64,000 nt of DNA from Pseudomonas sp. MWU13-2105 (GTDB lineage Bacteria; Pseudomonadota; Gammaproteobacteria; Pseudomonadales; Pseudomonadaceae). Below are positions 7,388 to 16,307 of this stretch, one piece after another. Made by a program: the position numbers and the translations under genes. The first letter of the stretch is position 1, and each line of letters begins with the position of its first letter. The notes beneath the pieces were generated by a model. The model did no database searches, was not told the DNA's origin, and saw nothing but the letters and a program-made list of their open reading frames with translations. The stretch covers positions 1 to 64,000 of the forward strand of contig NZ_JALLIY010000011.1 of assembly GCF_023242315.1 (NCBI RefSeq). Reading direction: 5' to 3'.

Positions 7388-8107
7388 CTAAGGGTTCTGG
7401 AGAAACACCACATACCCCCGAAACCACTCATTCCCCTTCAAATACCCCGGCGCCTGCCACTCGCCGCCCTGGATCAAACCGATCTTGAACGGCACGCCCA
7501 GCCGGTTCATCCGTGGCAGATACGCGGCGTAATCGGGAATGCTGTGCCGCCCCTGATACGTCTGCACCACCACCTCATCCACCACGCCCTTGAGTTGGGC
7601 GATGGCCGCCGGGTCGGCATTGCTGCTCCAGTCCATCAGTCCGGTGATGCTCAGGCGCAACTCCGCCGGCAGTCGCTGGCGCAGATCGCGCAAAAAAGCG
7701 GCATATTCGTCGAGATAGCGGGTGCGGGCATCGAAGTCGATCTGGATGCCGACCACCGGGTTGCCCGCCTGTTGCCAGCGTTTCACCTGGCCGAGTAACT
7801 GCTGATAGACCGACTCCGGCCAACGCAGGGTGTGGGCGCGATAGACCACCCAGACCTCGCCCCGGGTCAGGCGTGGAATGGCAATGCCCTGGGCGATAAA
7901 GTTGACCGTCCGCTGCGGCGAGCGCCGTGACTCGCTGACCTGGCCTTGCAGGATATACAGGCTCTTGGCCTGGCTCAGCACCGGCTGCGGGGCGACGCCG
8001 CTCCACAGCCAGAAACTGTCGTAGTCCCGCGCATCGACCGCCGCCCGGGCATCGGCCAACGCCAGCAGCCCGGCCAGCAACAGCCAGCGCCAGCGACCCA
8101 CGGCCAC
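7388..8107 (-). CDS. DUF3142 family protein
   Basis: A 239-residue product starting at a GTG that directly follows the TAA of the upstream gene (TAAGTG), so the two are co-translated. A hydrophobic stretch (WLLLAGLLALADARA) looks like a signal peptide. The body matches the DUF3142 layout: LWSGVAP, VWVVYRAHTLRWP, GIQIDFDA, LRLSITGLMDW, VVVQTYQGR, which resembles a TIM-barrel glycosidase-like fold with conserved acidic residues (FDAR). No catalytic function is established. Its constant partner here is the 723-residue protein upstream, divergent from the adaptor/M50 genes. Confidence 0.75.
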   Translation of the reverse strand: MAVGRWRWLLLAGLLALADARAAVDARDYDSFWLWSGVAPQPVLSQAKSLYILQGQVSESRRSPQRTVNFIAQGIAIPRLTRGEVWVVYRAHTLRWPESVYQQLLGQVKRWQQAGNPVVGIQIDFDARTRYLDEYAAFLRDLRQRLPAELRLSITGLMDWSSNADPAAIAQLKGVVDEVVVQTYQGRHSIPDYAAYLPRMNRLGVPFKIGLIQGGEWQAPGYLKGNEWFRGYVVFLQNP

Positions 8108-10279
8108 TTACCAGTAGTACTGCAGCGACTTGCCCCACTGGGTGCTGGCATAGCTGGTTTTAAGCTGTTTGAACCAGGCCTTGCGCTGCGCCGGTGTCAC
8201 TTCTTTCCCGCCGCAACTGTTGTAGCCCGAGGGCGCATAGCAGTTGATGGCACGGAACAGTGCGTAGGCCTTGTCCGGGGCTGACGCCTTGGTATCGCCG
8301 ATCACGCTCTGGTAGCCGTCGAGACGCGAGAAGGTCGTGCCCTTGAACAAGGACGCGGTCCCGCCCAGTTCATCCGCGCTGCGCTGGCTATCCAGCGGCA
8401 TGCCGTCCAGGCTGTTGCGCAGGATGAATTCCCCCAGGCAGTTCAGCGCCTGGGGCTGCTTCGCGTCGGCTTGCAAGGTCGTCGCCGTCTCGCCAATGGT
8501 CGGGCAGGCATAGCCGGATTCGGCCTTGGCGCCGCTCCAACGGAACAGCTTGAGCGGCTGGCCGCCGCTGTAGGTGTAACCCAGCGAGGCACCCAGTTTG
8601 GTGTCGGACGGCTCGGCGGGTAACTGCTTGAGGTCGGCGGTGAAATCGGCGTAATGGCCCAGGCGCAGGTCCTTGTAGAGCAACACGAACAGTGCCGTAT
8701 CCCGCTCGGTGGAAGCTTCCCCCTGGGCGACTTGGCGCAGCAGGCCGGCGTCGGCGATATGCCGCAGCAGGATGGCGCGCACCTGCGCGGTCTTGATCGG
8801 CGAGTCGGCGGCAAAGACCTTGGCCACCTGCTGGTTGCGCTCGTAGTGATTGGCCAGGGCCAGTTCGACCTGCTCGCGTTGCAGCGGCTGATGGACTTGC
8901 GGCAGCAGTTGCAGCCAGAGGGCCTCGGCGCCGTTCCCGTCCTGCTTCGCGTCCAGGGCCAGGCCGCGCAGCATCTGCTGGCTGAAGGCGAGGTAGTCGA
9001 GTTTCGCCGGGATCTCGGTGGGCAGGCTCTTGAGCGCCTGTTCCGGGTTTTTCGCGACATACAACTGGAACGCCGCCTGCAGGTAGTCGTATAGCGCCGG
9101 TTGTGCGGCGAAGATCGGTTTCTGCGCCTGGAGGATTTCCAGGGTCAGCTTGGGCGTGGCGTTTTCGCCGTAACCGGGGCGCATGCCCATCAGGTCGTCG
9201 AGGGCCTGGAACAAGGGGTGCTCGACCTTGCCGCCGCCGAACAGCATCTTGTTGTCGATCTCTTGCACCAGCTCGTCAGGCGTCACGTTGCGCTGTTCGG
9301 CCTTGGCCTGGTCCAGTTGCCAGAGGTATTCGGTCGCCTGTTTTTCGGCATTCCCCGCCAACCAGTAGACCCTGCGCAACAGGCCACGGGCGGAGGTCGC
9401 ATAGAGGCCCTCGGGCCAGGTGCCGAGGTAGTGCTGGAAGCCTTCTTCGGCCAGTTTCAGCTGGGTTTCGTCGGCCTCTTCCTTGGTCGGCATGCCGTCG
9501 CTGTCGAAGGTGTTCTGTTGCGCCAGGTTGAGGGCGGTGCGCGCCTGCATGTATTGCGCGGTTTCTTTCAGCCAGGGTTGCGGATTGTCGCTCAGGCCGG
9601 CAAACGCCTGGGTCGCTTCGGCGAAGCGTCCGGCGTAGAAGTCGATGGCGCCGCGCAGGTAGCTGGCAAACGCCTGGCCCTGGGCCGATTGCACGGCGGG
9701 CACCAGGCTATCACGCTGGGCCGGGTCCCAGGCGCAGGTGTCGAGCATGTGCACGCGACCGCGGGCCAGGGCCTGACGCTCGGGGTCGGTCAGCTCGGTG
9801 CTGCTCAGCAGTTGGTTGATGAAGGCCGTGGCGCTGTCGACGTCATTGCTGCGGCAGCGTCCGCCCTCGCCAGACAACAGGCTGAGGATGCTATCGCTTT
9901 CGCGGGTGATACCGAGCTTGCCCAGGGCCTCGTCGAGTGGCGAGGCGACGGGCGTGCCCGGCGTGCTGCTGACGGCCGGCGCGGGGGCCGCGTCGAGGCG
10001 GCGGTTGGCGAATGGCACCGGGCCAAAACCGCTATCGAGGTCTTCCTCGCTCAGCGGGTTGGGCGCCAGGGGCAAGGAGCCCTGGTCGGACAGCAGCAGG
10101 CGCAGGTTGACCCGGCTGTCGTTGCCCGGGCTGAGGAAAGTCAGGTTGCTGCAGCCGTCGAGGCTGTATTTGAGCATCGACCAGTGCGGGTAGCAGGTGT
10201 TGTCGGAGCTGGCCGACGCCTGTGAGCAGAAGCTGGCACTCATCGCCAGGGCCAGAGATGTCAGAAGACCGATACGCAT
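8108..10279 (-). CDS. Exported TPR-like hypothetical protein (723 aa)
   Basis: It begins with a clear Sec signal peptide (residues 1-24, LAMSASFCSQASA), followed by a Cys-containing mature N-terminus and a Pro/Ala-rich linker. From about residue 150 to 550 the sequence is helical, with repeated Ala-rich pairs such as GRFAEATQAFAGL, GNAEKQATEYLW and KNPEQALKSLP, which look like TPR or Sel1-type repeats. I do not recognise a named family. It is the first gene of a two-gene unit with DUF3142 and is divergent from the adaptor operon, with about 225 bases between. A periplasmic scaffold role is a guess. Confidence 0.7.
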   Translation of the reverse strand: MRIGLLTSLALAMSASFCSQASASSDNTCYPHWSMLKYSLDGCSNLTFLSPGNDSRVNLRLLLSDQGSLPLAPNPLSEEDLDSGFGPVPFANRRLDAAPAPAVSSTPGTPVASPLDEALGKLGITRESDSILSLLSGEGGRCRSNDVDSATAFINQLLSSTELTDPERQALARGRVHMLDTCAWDPAQRDSLVPAVQSAQGQAFASYLRGAIDFYAGRFAEATQAFAGLSDNPQPWLKETAQYMQARTALNLAQQNTFDSDGMPTKEEADETQLKLAEEGFQHYLGTWPEGLYATSARGLLRRVYWLAGNAEKQATEYLWQLDQAKAEQRNVTPDELVQEIDNKMLFGGGKVEHPLFQALDDLMGMRPGYGENATPKLTLEILQAQKPIFAAQPALYDYLQAAFQLYVAKNPEQALKSLPTEIPAKLDYLAFSQQMLRGLALDAKQDGNGAEALWLQLLPQVHQPLQREQVELALANHYERNQQVAKVFAADSPIKTAQVRAILLRHIADAGLLRQVAQGEASTERDTALFVLLYKDLRLGHYADFTADLKQLPAEPSDTKLGASLGYTYSGGQPLKLFRWSGAKAESGYACPTIGETATTLQADAKQPQALNCLGEFILRNSLDGMPLDSQRSADELGGTASLFKGTTFSRLDGYQSVIGDTKASAPDKAYALFRAINCYAPSGYNSCGGKEVTPAQRKAWFKQLKTSYASTQWGKSLQYYW

Positions 10280-10447
10280 GAATTGTCCCTAATTCGATAA
10301 ACGAGCGGCAGCGGGGCCGGGAATGGCGCGAATAATACCGAAGCCGGGCCGCAACACCTATGCTTGAACCCAGTACGGCGTCGCAGCCTGTGATCTGCCG
10401 CACATCGACGGCCACCCGGTTGTTCGATAAACATAGTGGCAATTGGC

Positions 10448-10495
10448 TTGACGCTTGATATGGCTGCCGTAGACTCGCGATTGTCCGACAAGGAG
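10448..10495 (+). promoter_or_regulatory. Candidate sigma70 promoter and ribosome site of the adaptor operon
   Basis: TTGACG at 10448-10453 and TAGACT at 10470-10475 are separated by 16 bases. A strong AAGGAG at 10490-10495 lies nine bases before the ATG at 10505. Together they support this start rather than earlier in-frame codons at 10436 and after. Confidence 0.5.
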
Positions 10496-10504
10496 TCCCT
10501 TTAT

Positions 10505-11287
10505 ATGTGGTGTTTGCGGGTGGGTGTGTTTGGGTTGTCCTGCATGGCGTGCCTGGCTCAGGCGCAGACGCCGGCCGAGGTTGATCCGCTGTTGGATAAT
10601 AATGCCGCCGCGACGCATGTCGTTGCCGCCAGCGAGGCCCGTGGCGTGTTGCGCGCCCGTGACCAGGCGATGCTCGCCAGCGAGCTGTCGGGGCGCATCG
10701 TCGAGTTGCCGTTCAGTGAAGGCGAGACCTTCAAGCAGGGCGACACCCTGGCGCGGTTCGACTGCTCGGCCTATCAGGCCCAGCTCAATGCCGCCCAGGC
10801 CGCCAGCCGGGGGGCCAGTGAAGAGCTGGCACACAATAAACAGTTGGCTTCGTTGAACTCCGTCGGCCGCTTCGAAGTGGCCCGCGCCGAGGCCAAGCTC
10901 GCCGAAACCCAGGCCCAGTCCCAGGTCTACCAGGTGCAGGTCAAGCGTTGCAGCGTGATCGCGCCCTATGACGGTCAGGTCGTACAGCGCAAGGTCCAGC
11001 GCTATGAAAGCGTCTCGGCCGGGGCGCCGATGCTGGAGATCGTCGACAACCGCACCCTGGAAATCCACTTGCTGGTGCCGTCGCGCTGGATGGGCAAGCT
11101 CAAGGCCGGGCAGACCTTCAGCTTCGTCCCGGATGAAACCGGCCAGCCACTGACGGCCACTATCAAGCGCCTCGGGGCGCGGATCGATGAGGGCAGCCAG
11201 ACCCTGTTGCTGGTGGCCAGCCTGCCCAAGGCCGACGGTCTGCTGGCCGGCATGAGCGGCACCGCGCGTTTCGAGGCGCTGAAGTGA
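10505..11287 (+). CDS. HlyD-family periplasmic adaptor (first of three)
   Basis: The 260-residue product has a signal peptide (LRVGVFGLSCMACLAQAQ), a barrel-sandwich/lipoyl half (LRARDQAMLASELSGRIVEL and DTLARFDC), a coiled-coil hairpin around residues 95-140 (AQLNAAQAASRG...AEAKLAETQAQS), the second lipoyl half (VIAPYDGQVVQRKV) and a short beta-barrel. This is the layout of RND/HlyD membrane-fusion proteins, though shorter than usual (about 350-400). Its stop overlaps the next gene's GTG as GTGA. It would bridge an inner-membrane partner to an outer-membrane channel, probably the TolC-like protein at 25333. Confidence 0.85.
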   Translation: MWCLRVGVFGLSCMACLAQAQTPAEVDPLLDNNAAATHVVAASEARGVLRARDQAMLASELSGRIVELPFSEGETFKQGDTLARFDCSAYQAQLNAAQAASRGASEELAHNKQLASLNSVGRFEVARAEAKLAETQAQSQVYQVQVKRCSVIAPYDGQVVQRKVQRYESVSAGAPMLEIVDNRTLEIHLLVPSRWMGKLKAGQTFSFVPDETGQPLTATIKRLGARIDEGSQTLLLVASLPKADGLLAGMSGTARFEALK

Positions 11288-12606
11288 ACGCACCGGTGGC
11301 GGGTGCCGTGGAACGGGTGTTCGCCCAGTTCCTCGACCTTGAGCGGCTGACCCGCGCCGCGCGTACCACCGAGCAACTGGCTTATAGCCTGGTCAACGAC
11401 GGCCAGGCGCTGTTCGGCTTTCGCCACGCCGCCCTGCTGGTCGCCGGCAAGGTGCGGGCGGTGACCGGGGTCAGTTCGGTGGAACCGAATGCGCCGTTTG
11501 TCGCCTTTGTCGAACACGCCGTGGCGCAGATTTTCAAGCTGGAGCGGGCCAAGCCGGCGACCGTGGTGCCGATGGACGCCTTCAGCGCCTCGGTGCGCGA
11601 GGACTGGCAGAGCCTGTCGGCGCCCCAGGTGTTCTGGTTGCCGCTGCTCGATCACAAGGGCGAAGTCTTCGGCGGCCTGTGGCTGGCGCGCGACAATCCC
11701 TGGAGTCCTTCCGAACAGGTACTGCTGGCGCAATTGGGCGACACCTACAGCCATGCCTGGCTCGCCTTGCAGCCGCGGCGGCCGTGGCGTTTGCGCTTTA
11801 CCCGCAAGCGCCAGGCGTTGCTGGTGCTGTTGGCGCTGCTGAGCCTGCTGATTCCGGTGCGCCAGTCGGTGCTGGCGCCGGCGGAAGTCGTGCCGCTGGC
11901 CGGCCGGGTGGTGGCGGCGCCGCTGGACGGGGTGATTGCCGAATTCCTGGTCAAACCCAACCAGACGGTGAAAACCGGCGACCTGCTGGTGCGCTTTGAA
12001 AGCACCACCCTCAAGGCCCAGGCCGATGTGGCCCAGCGCGCCCTCGGCGTGGCCGAAGCCGAATTGAAGGCCAATGCCCAGCGGGCCTTTGCCGATGCCG
12101 AATCGAGCTCGAAGATCGATTTGCTGGCGGCGCGGGTCGAGCAGAAACGCGCCGAACGCGATTACGCCGGCGAATTGCTCAAACGCAGCGAAGTGCGCGC
12201 CGAACGTGACGGTATCGCGGTGTTCGCCGATGCCGAACGCTGGACCGGCAAGCCGGTGCAGACCGGTGAGCGGTTGATGGAGATCGCCGACCCGAGCCAG
12301 GCCGAACTGCGCATCGAACTGGCGGTCGGCGATGCCATCGCCCTGGCGTCCGACGCCGAAGTCGCCTTGTTCCTCGACAGCGACCCCTTGCAGCGTTACT
12401 CGGCCAAACTGGAGCGGGTGGCCTATGAGGCGCAATCGACCCCGGCCGGGCAGTTGGCCTATCGCCTGGATGCCAGCTTCATCGATACCCCGGTCCCGCG
12501 TATCGGCTTGCGCGGTACGGCGAAACTCTTCGGCCAGCGCGCGCCGCTGGCCTTGTACCTGCTGCGCCGGCCCTTGGCCGGGCTGCGCCAGAGTGTCGGG
12601 CTGTAA
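11284..12606 (+). CDS. HlyD-family adaptor with N-terminal GAF domain
   Basis: A 440-residue product. Residues about 15-155 form a GAF-like domain (RTTEQLAYSLVNDGQALFGF, FWLPLLDHKGEVFGGLWLAR). A single membrane helix follows at about 176-194 (QALLVLLALLSLLIPV), then a periplasmic HlyD part: lipoyl halves (VVAAPLDGVIAEF and RAERDGIAVF), a short coiled coil and a beta-barrel. The GAF domain should therefore face the cytoplasm, an unusual sensor-adaptor combination. Both ends overlap neighbours (GTGA with the first adaptor, TAATG with the third), so the three are made together. The ligand of the GAF domain is unknown. Confidence 0.85.
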   Translation: MNAPVAGAVERVFAQFLDLERLTRAARTTEQLAYSLVNDGQALFGFRHAALLVAGKVRAVTGVSSVEPNAPFVAFVEHAVAQIFKLERAKPATVVPMDAFSASVREDWQSLSAPQVFWLPLLDHKGEVFGGLWLARDNPWSPSEQVLLAQLGDTYSHAWLALQPRRPWRLRFTRKRQALLVLLALLSLLIPVRQSVLAPAEVVPLAGRVVAAPLDGVIAEFLVKPNQTVKTGDLLVRFESTTLKAQADVAQRALGVAEAELKANAQRAFADAESSSKIDLLAARVEQKRAERDYAGELLKRSEVRAERDGIAVFADAERWTGKPVQTGERLMEIADPSQAELRIELAVGDAIALASDAEVALFLDSDPLQRYSAKLERVAYEAQSTPAGQLAYRLDASFIDTPVPRIGLRGTAKLFGQRAPLALYLLRRPLAGLRQSVGL

Positions 12607-14702
12607 TGAACCTGCCCAGCCTGCGCGCGGATCTGCAACTCACCGCGGCTTCGCCGGCGTTGGACGGTTCGCCGCGCTGGACCCTGGCCGATCCGGTGCG
12701 CGGGCGTTATTTCAAGCTCGGTGCCCAGGCCATCCGCCTGCTGCGGCATTGGTCGCTGGGGGATCCGGCGCAGGTGCTGCAAGCGGCGAACCGCGAACCA
12801 GGCCTACCGCTGGGCGACCCGGAGCTGGAGCAGTTGCTGGGCTTTTTGCGCGCCCATGACCTGATTGCCGCGCTGGATCCGCAACAACGCGCCAGTTACG
12901 CCTGGAAAGCCGCGGCGTCGCGCCAGAGCCTGTGGCAGATGGCGTTGCATCAATACCTGTTTTTCCGCATTCCCCTGTGGCGCCCGGATGCCTTCCTCAA
13001 TCGCGCCTGGCCGTGGCTGCAACGCTTCGGCCCGCGCCTGCTGCGCTACGGCTTGCCGGCCACCCTGGGGCTGGGGGTGTTCCTGGTCTCGCGGGACTGG
13101 GAGCGCTTTCTCTCGACCTTTCCGCACCTGTTCAGCCTCGGCGGGGCCATGGCCTTCGGCATCGCGCTGTTCTTCGCCAAGCTCTGCCACGAGTTCGGCC
13201 ATGCCTTCATGGCCAAGCGCGCCGGCTGTCGGGTGCAAAGCATGGGCGTGGCCTTCATGGTCATGCTGCCGTTGTTCTACACCGATGTCAGCGACGCCTG
13301 GCGGATCAACGACCGCAAGGCGCGCTTGTTGATCGGTGCCGGCGGGGTCATGGCCGAGATGCTGCTGGCCTGTATCGCCCTGCTGGCCTGGTCGCTGTTG
13401 CCGGACGGAGCGGCGCGCACGGCGGCGTTCATGCTCGCCAGCGCCACCTGGCTGACCACCCTGGCGGTCAACCTCAACCCGTTCATGCGTTTCGACGGTT
13501 ATTTTCTGCTCAGCGACTTCTGGGAAATCGACAACCTCCAGGGCCGGGCCTTTGCCCTGTGCCGCTGGCGCTTGCGCGAGGCCTTGTTCGGCTACGACGA
13601 GCCGGCCCCGGAACCCTGGCCCCCGGCCATGCGCCGCCGCCTGCTGTGGTGGGGCTTCCTCTCCTGGTTGTGGCGCGCGACGCTGTTTTTCGGGATCGCC
13701 CTGGCGGTCTATCACCTGTTCTTCAAGCTGCTGGGTATTTTCCTGATGATGGTGGAGCTGGGTTGGTTCATCTTCCTGCCGATTTTCAAGGAAACCCGCG
13801 AATGGTGGTCACGGCGCGAGCAGGCGCATACCCCGCGGGTGCTGCTCAGCGGCCTGTGCCTGTTGGCGCTGCTGTTGCTGGTGGCGGTGCCCTGGCGCAG
13901 CAGCGTGGAAATACCGGTGATGCTCGAGGCTGGGCGGGTCACGGCGTTGCATGCGCCGGTTGCCGCGCGGGTCAAGCAGGTCAATGTGCACGATGGGCAG
14001 ATGATCGAGGCGGGCACGGTGCTGGTGGAGCTGGAGTCGCCGGATGTCGACTCGCGCTTGATCATAGTGCGCCGTGAAATCGATATCCTCCAATTGCAGA
14101 TGCGCCGCCAGGCCGGGCGCAGCGAAACCGCGGCGGATGTCGGCATTCTCGAACAGCGGCTGGCGGAGGCGGTGGCCGAATACCGCGGATTGCAAGCCCG
14201 TCGTGAGCGCTTGTTGTTAAAGGCGCCGCAGGCCGGCCAGGTGCGCGACCTGCTGCCGCAATTGAGCGCCGGACGCTGGGTTTCGACCAAGGAGCCGTTG
14301 GCGCGGGTCGTCGAGGGCGGTACCCGCATGCGCGGTTACCTGGCCGAAGAGGACTTGTGGCGGGTCGCGCCGGGGGCGAAAGGCCGTTTTGTTGCCGACG
14401 ACCCGATGCGCCCGGCCTGGCCGGTAGAGCTGCTGGACGTCGACGCCAATGGCGTGGCGGCCATCGACCAGGAGGCCCTGACCTCCGATCACCACGGGCC
14501 GATAGCCGTGCGTCGCGACGAAAACCGCCGGCCGGAACCGGTGCAGGCGCAATACGGCGCGCGCTTGCGGTTGCTCGAGGAGGTGCCGGCGCCGAGCCAT
14601 CCGCTGCGTGGCGTGGCGGTGTTGCAAGGACGCAGTGAGTCATTACTGGGCACGGCCTGGCGGCGCATGGCCGCCCTGGGCGTGCGGGAGAGTGGTTTCT
14701 AG
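12606..14702 (+). CDS. M50 site-2-protease-like membrane protein fused to a HlyD adaptor
   Basis: A 698-residue product. Residues about 1-110 resemble a PqqD-like winged-helix or peptide-binding segment (FKLGAQAIRLLRHWSLG), which is a weak call. Several membrane helices follow, carrying HEFGH at 195-199 and NPFMRFDGY near 290-299, the zinc ligands of M50 metalloproteases. After the last membrane helix (about 415-430) comes a HlyD-type lipoyl/coiled-coil region (ARVKQVNVHDGQMIEAGTVL; KAPQAGQVRDLLP). Such fusions occur in Pseudomonas and other bacteria, but I know of no established role. In this locus it takes the place an ABC exporter would occupy, as inner-membrane partner. Confidence 0.85.
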   Translation: MNLPSLRADLQLTAASPALDGSPRWTLADPVRGRYFKLGAQAIRLLRHWSLGDPAQVLQAANREPGLPLGDPELEQLLGFLRAHDLIAALDPQQRASYAWKAAASRQSLWQMALHQYLFFRIPLWRPDAFLNRAWPWLQRFGPRLLRYGLPATLGLGVFLVSRDWERFLSTFPHLFSLGGAMAFGIALFFAKLCHEFGHAFMAKRAGCRVQSMGVAFMVMLPLFYTDVSDAWRINDRKARLLIGAGGVMAEMLLACIALLAWSLLPDGAARTAAFMLASATWLTTLAVNLNPFMRFDGYFLLSDFWEIDNLQGRAFALCRWRLREALFGYDEPAPEPWPPAMRRRLLWWGFLSWLWRATLFFGIALAVYHLFFKLLGIFLMMVELGWFIFLPIFKETREWWSRREQAHTPRVLLSGLCLLALLLLVAVPWRSSVEIPVMLEAGRVTALHAPVAARVKQVNVHDGQMIEAGTVLVELESPDVDSRLIIVRREIDILQLQMRRQAGRSETAADVGILEQRLAEAVAEYRGLQARRERLLLKAPQAGQVRDLLPQLSAGRWVSTKEPLARVVEGGTRMRGYLAEEDLWRVAPGAKGRFVADDPMRPAWPVELLDVDANGVAAIDQEALTSDHHGPIAVRRDENRRPEPVQAQYGARLRLLEEVPAPSHPLRGVAVLQGRSESLLGTAWRRMAALGVRESGF

Positions 14703-14731
14703 TCGTTACAGCGGTTCAGGGAGTACAACCG

Positions 14732-15226
14732 ATGTTGAACAATACGTCTGCCGCCGGTTTGTCCATGCGGCCCTCACGGCCTACCGATGCGCCTTTCCTG
14801 CAGGGCCTTTATCAGTCGGCCCGGCCCGAGTTGCAATGGATCGATGCCGATCCTGAAGTGGTCGAGCAGGTAGTTGCCCAGCAATTCCAGGTGCAGGAGC
14901 GGGGAATCGGCGAGCATTTCCCCGATGCGATGCACTACGTGGTGGAAAAGCTCGACACCCCGATCGGCGTGCTCAGCGCCGACTTCGGCGCCAATGAAAT
15001 CCGCGTGCTGTACCTGGCGTTTATCCCGGCGGCGCGGGGCAAGGGGTTCGGGCGTAGTGTGCTGCAAGGGGTGCAGAAGGCCGCCGAACAGGTGCGCTGC
15101 CCGGTGGCGACAGTGGTCTGGGCGAGTAATCCCCAGGCGCGCCAGCATTACCTGGCGCTGGGGTTTCGGGTCGAGGAGCGTTCGCCGGCGGCTGAACGCC
15201 TGGTCTGGTATCCGGGTTTCAGTTGA
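14732..15226 (+). CDS. GNAT-family N-acetyltransferase
   Basis: A 164-residue protein with the GNAT core: a beta-strand with EIRVLYLAFIPAARGKGFGRSVL, which holds the acetyl-CoA pyrophosphate motif (RGKGFG), then WASNPQARQHYLALGFRVEE, the typical C-terminal motif B. The substrate is unknown. It lies 29 bases after the M50-HlyD gene on the same strand, so it may be co-transcribed and could acetylate a component of the system, or be an unrelated small-molecule acetyltransferase. It overlaps the convergent DUF6916 gene by 8 bases. Confidence 0.85.
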   Translation: MLNNTSAAGLSMRPSRPTDAPFLQGLYQSARPELQWIDADPEVVEQVVAQQFQVQERGIGEHFPDAMHYVVEKLDTPIGVLSADFGANEIRVLYLAFIPAARGKGFGRSVLQGVQKAAEQVRCPVATVVWASNPQARQHYLALGFRVEERSPAAERLVWYPGFS

Positions 15227-15530
15227 AGACGATATTGAAATAACCCAGGGCCGGGTCACGACCCTGGGGCGGCTCGCGGGAGACGAACACGGCGTCTATG
15301 CGGCCCAACTGCGGTAACTCCAGGGAGCACAGGCCGTCGATGAAGTCCGTCGGTTCCAGGCTGCGTAACATCACGTTGAAGGGGATCCGGGGATTTTCCG
15401 GCAGGCGCGCTTGCGGGCGCAGTTCGATTGCTTCGATCCGGGTCGGCAGCCGGCTGCCGTCGGGCAGGTGCAGCGGGCAGTGTTGTTTCATCAGCGACTG
15501 GAAGTGTTCACTTGAAACCTGTTGCAGCAT
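15219..15530 (-). CDS. DUF6916 family protein
   Basis: A 103-residue protein starting MLQQVSSEHFQSL, with the DUF6916 pattern: LHL..G....RIEAIELRP and RIPFNVMLRS, ending DPALGYFNIVFN. These small proteins commonly sit beside tail-collar (MdpB-like) genes, as here. The function is unknown. It is in line with and downstream of the collar gene at 15717-16307, separated by a REP element. Confidence 0.7.
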   Translation of the reverse strand: MLQQVSSEHFQSLMKQHCPLHLPDGSRLPTRIEAIELRPQARLPENPRIPFNVMLRSLEPTDFIDGLCSLELPQLGRIDAVFVSREPPQGRDPALGYFNIVFN

Positions 15531-15593
15531 CGATATTCTCCGTCATACACGGTAAGAATCAGGGCGTTTGAGCCAATGCCGGCCGAACGCGGT

Positions 15594-15689
15594 CCCTTGT
15601 GGGAGCGGGGCTTGTTCGCGCGGAGGCCCGCGAGCCCCGCCAAACTTCGCGGCGGTGCGGCGACCCGACAAGCCCGGCTCCTACAGGTT
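15594..15689. repeat. REP/BIME-type palindrome
   Basis: GTGGGAGCGGGGCTTGT on the left is mirrored by ACAAGCCCGGCTCCTAC on the right, with inner GC-rich palindromes between (GCCCGCGAGCCCCGCC, CGCGGCGGTGCGGCG). This is a classic Pseudomonas extragenic palindrome pair lying between two minus-strand genes. Confidence 0.75.
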
Positions 15690-15716
15690 TTAAGGCGCCT
15701 TCAAGCGCGCTCCTGA

Positions 15717-16307
15717 TCAGTTGCGGGAAGGGAACAGCCCTTGCAGGGCGATGCTGAAGTTCACCGCCAGGAATGGGTTCATCGTCCCCAGCGGCAGGCC
15801 GCCGCCGGGCGTGCTCAAGGTGCCGGCGATGGTGCTGGTCACGCCTTTCAGGGCAACCGGCGACGCGCCCTGGGCATCCGAGTAGATCGAGGCCGAGGGC
15901 GGCCCAGCCGGGGCGGATGCACCGATATAGGCGTTGGTGGTGGTCGGCGCGTTGACCGGATTGCTGGGGACGCTCGCCAGGTTGACGGTGGTGTTGACAG
16001 TCAGGCCGGTGGTCGGGATCACCTGCGGCGGCAGGTTGCTGCTCAGGACCGAGACACTTTCAGTGCCGTTGAACTCACCCATGACCCGGGTCGTCAGGCC
16101 CAGGCCGGTGCCCTGGCAGATGGGAATGCGGCTTTGCAGGTTAGGTAGGCCAAAGGTGCTCTGGCCGTTGCCGCCATAGGTCGTGCCCATCACCGCGAAC
16201 AACGCCTGATATTGCGAGAGGGGCAGTATTTGCCCATTACAGAGTGCCCAGCCGTTAGGGGCGAAGTTGAAGCCGAACATCTGGATATTACCGAGAAATA
16301 CTTCCAT
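15717..16307 (-). CDS. Tail-collar domain protein (MdpB/microcystin-dependent-protein-like)
   Basis: A 196-residue protein with the phage tail-collar motif near the N-terminus (FGFNFAPNGWALCNGQ, then LFAVMGTTYGGNG and FGLPNLQSRIP), a Thr/Val/Asn-rich middle, and a C-terminal MNPFLAVNFSIALQGLFPSRN. The family includes phage short-fibre collar proteins and the stand-alone bacterial MdpB proteins. No phage structural genes are nearby, so this is the stand-alone type. It lies inside the surface-protein locus, between the M50 adaptor operon and the GT39 gene; whether it belongs to that system is unknown. Confidence 0.82.
   Translation of the reverse strand: MEVFLGNIQMFGFNFAPNGWALCNGQILPLSQYQALFAVMGTTYGGNGQSTFGLPNLQSRIPICQGTGLGLTTRVMGEFNGTESVSVLSSNLPPQVIPTTGLTVNTTVNLASVPSNPVNAPTTTNAYIGASAPAGPPSASIYSDAQGASPVALKGVTSTIAGTLSTPGGGLPLGTMNPFLAVNFSIALQGLFPSRN

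Noticed and set aside
9101..10225. 374-codon plus-strand open frame opposite the TPR-like gene
   Set aside because: It is a GC-driven shadow frame: its composition is biased, no domain is seen, and the minus-strand gene has a clear signal peptide and start.
15717..16307. Prophage remnant suggested by the tail-collar protein
   Set aside because: No other phage genes or attachment sites are nearby; stand-alone MdpB-like proteins are common.
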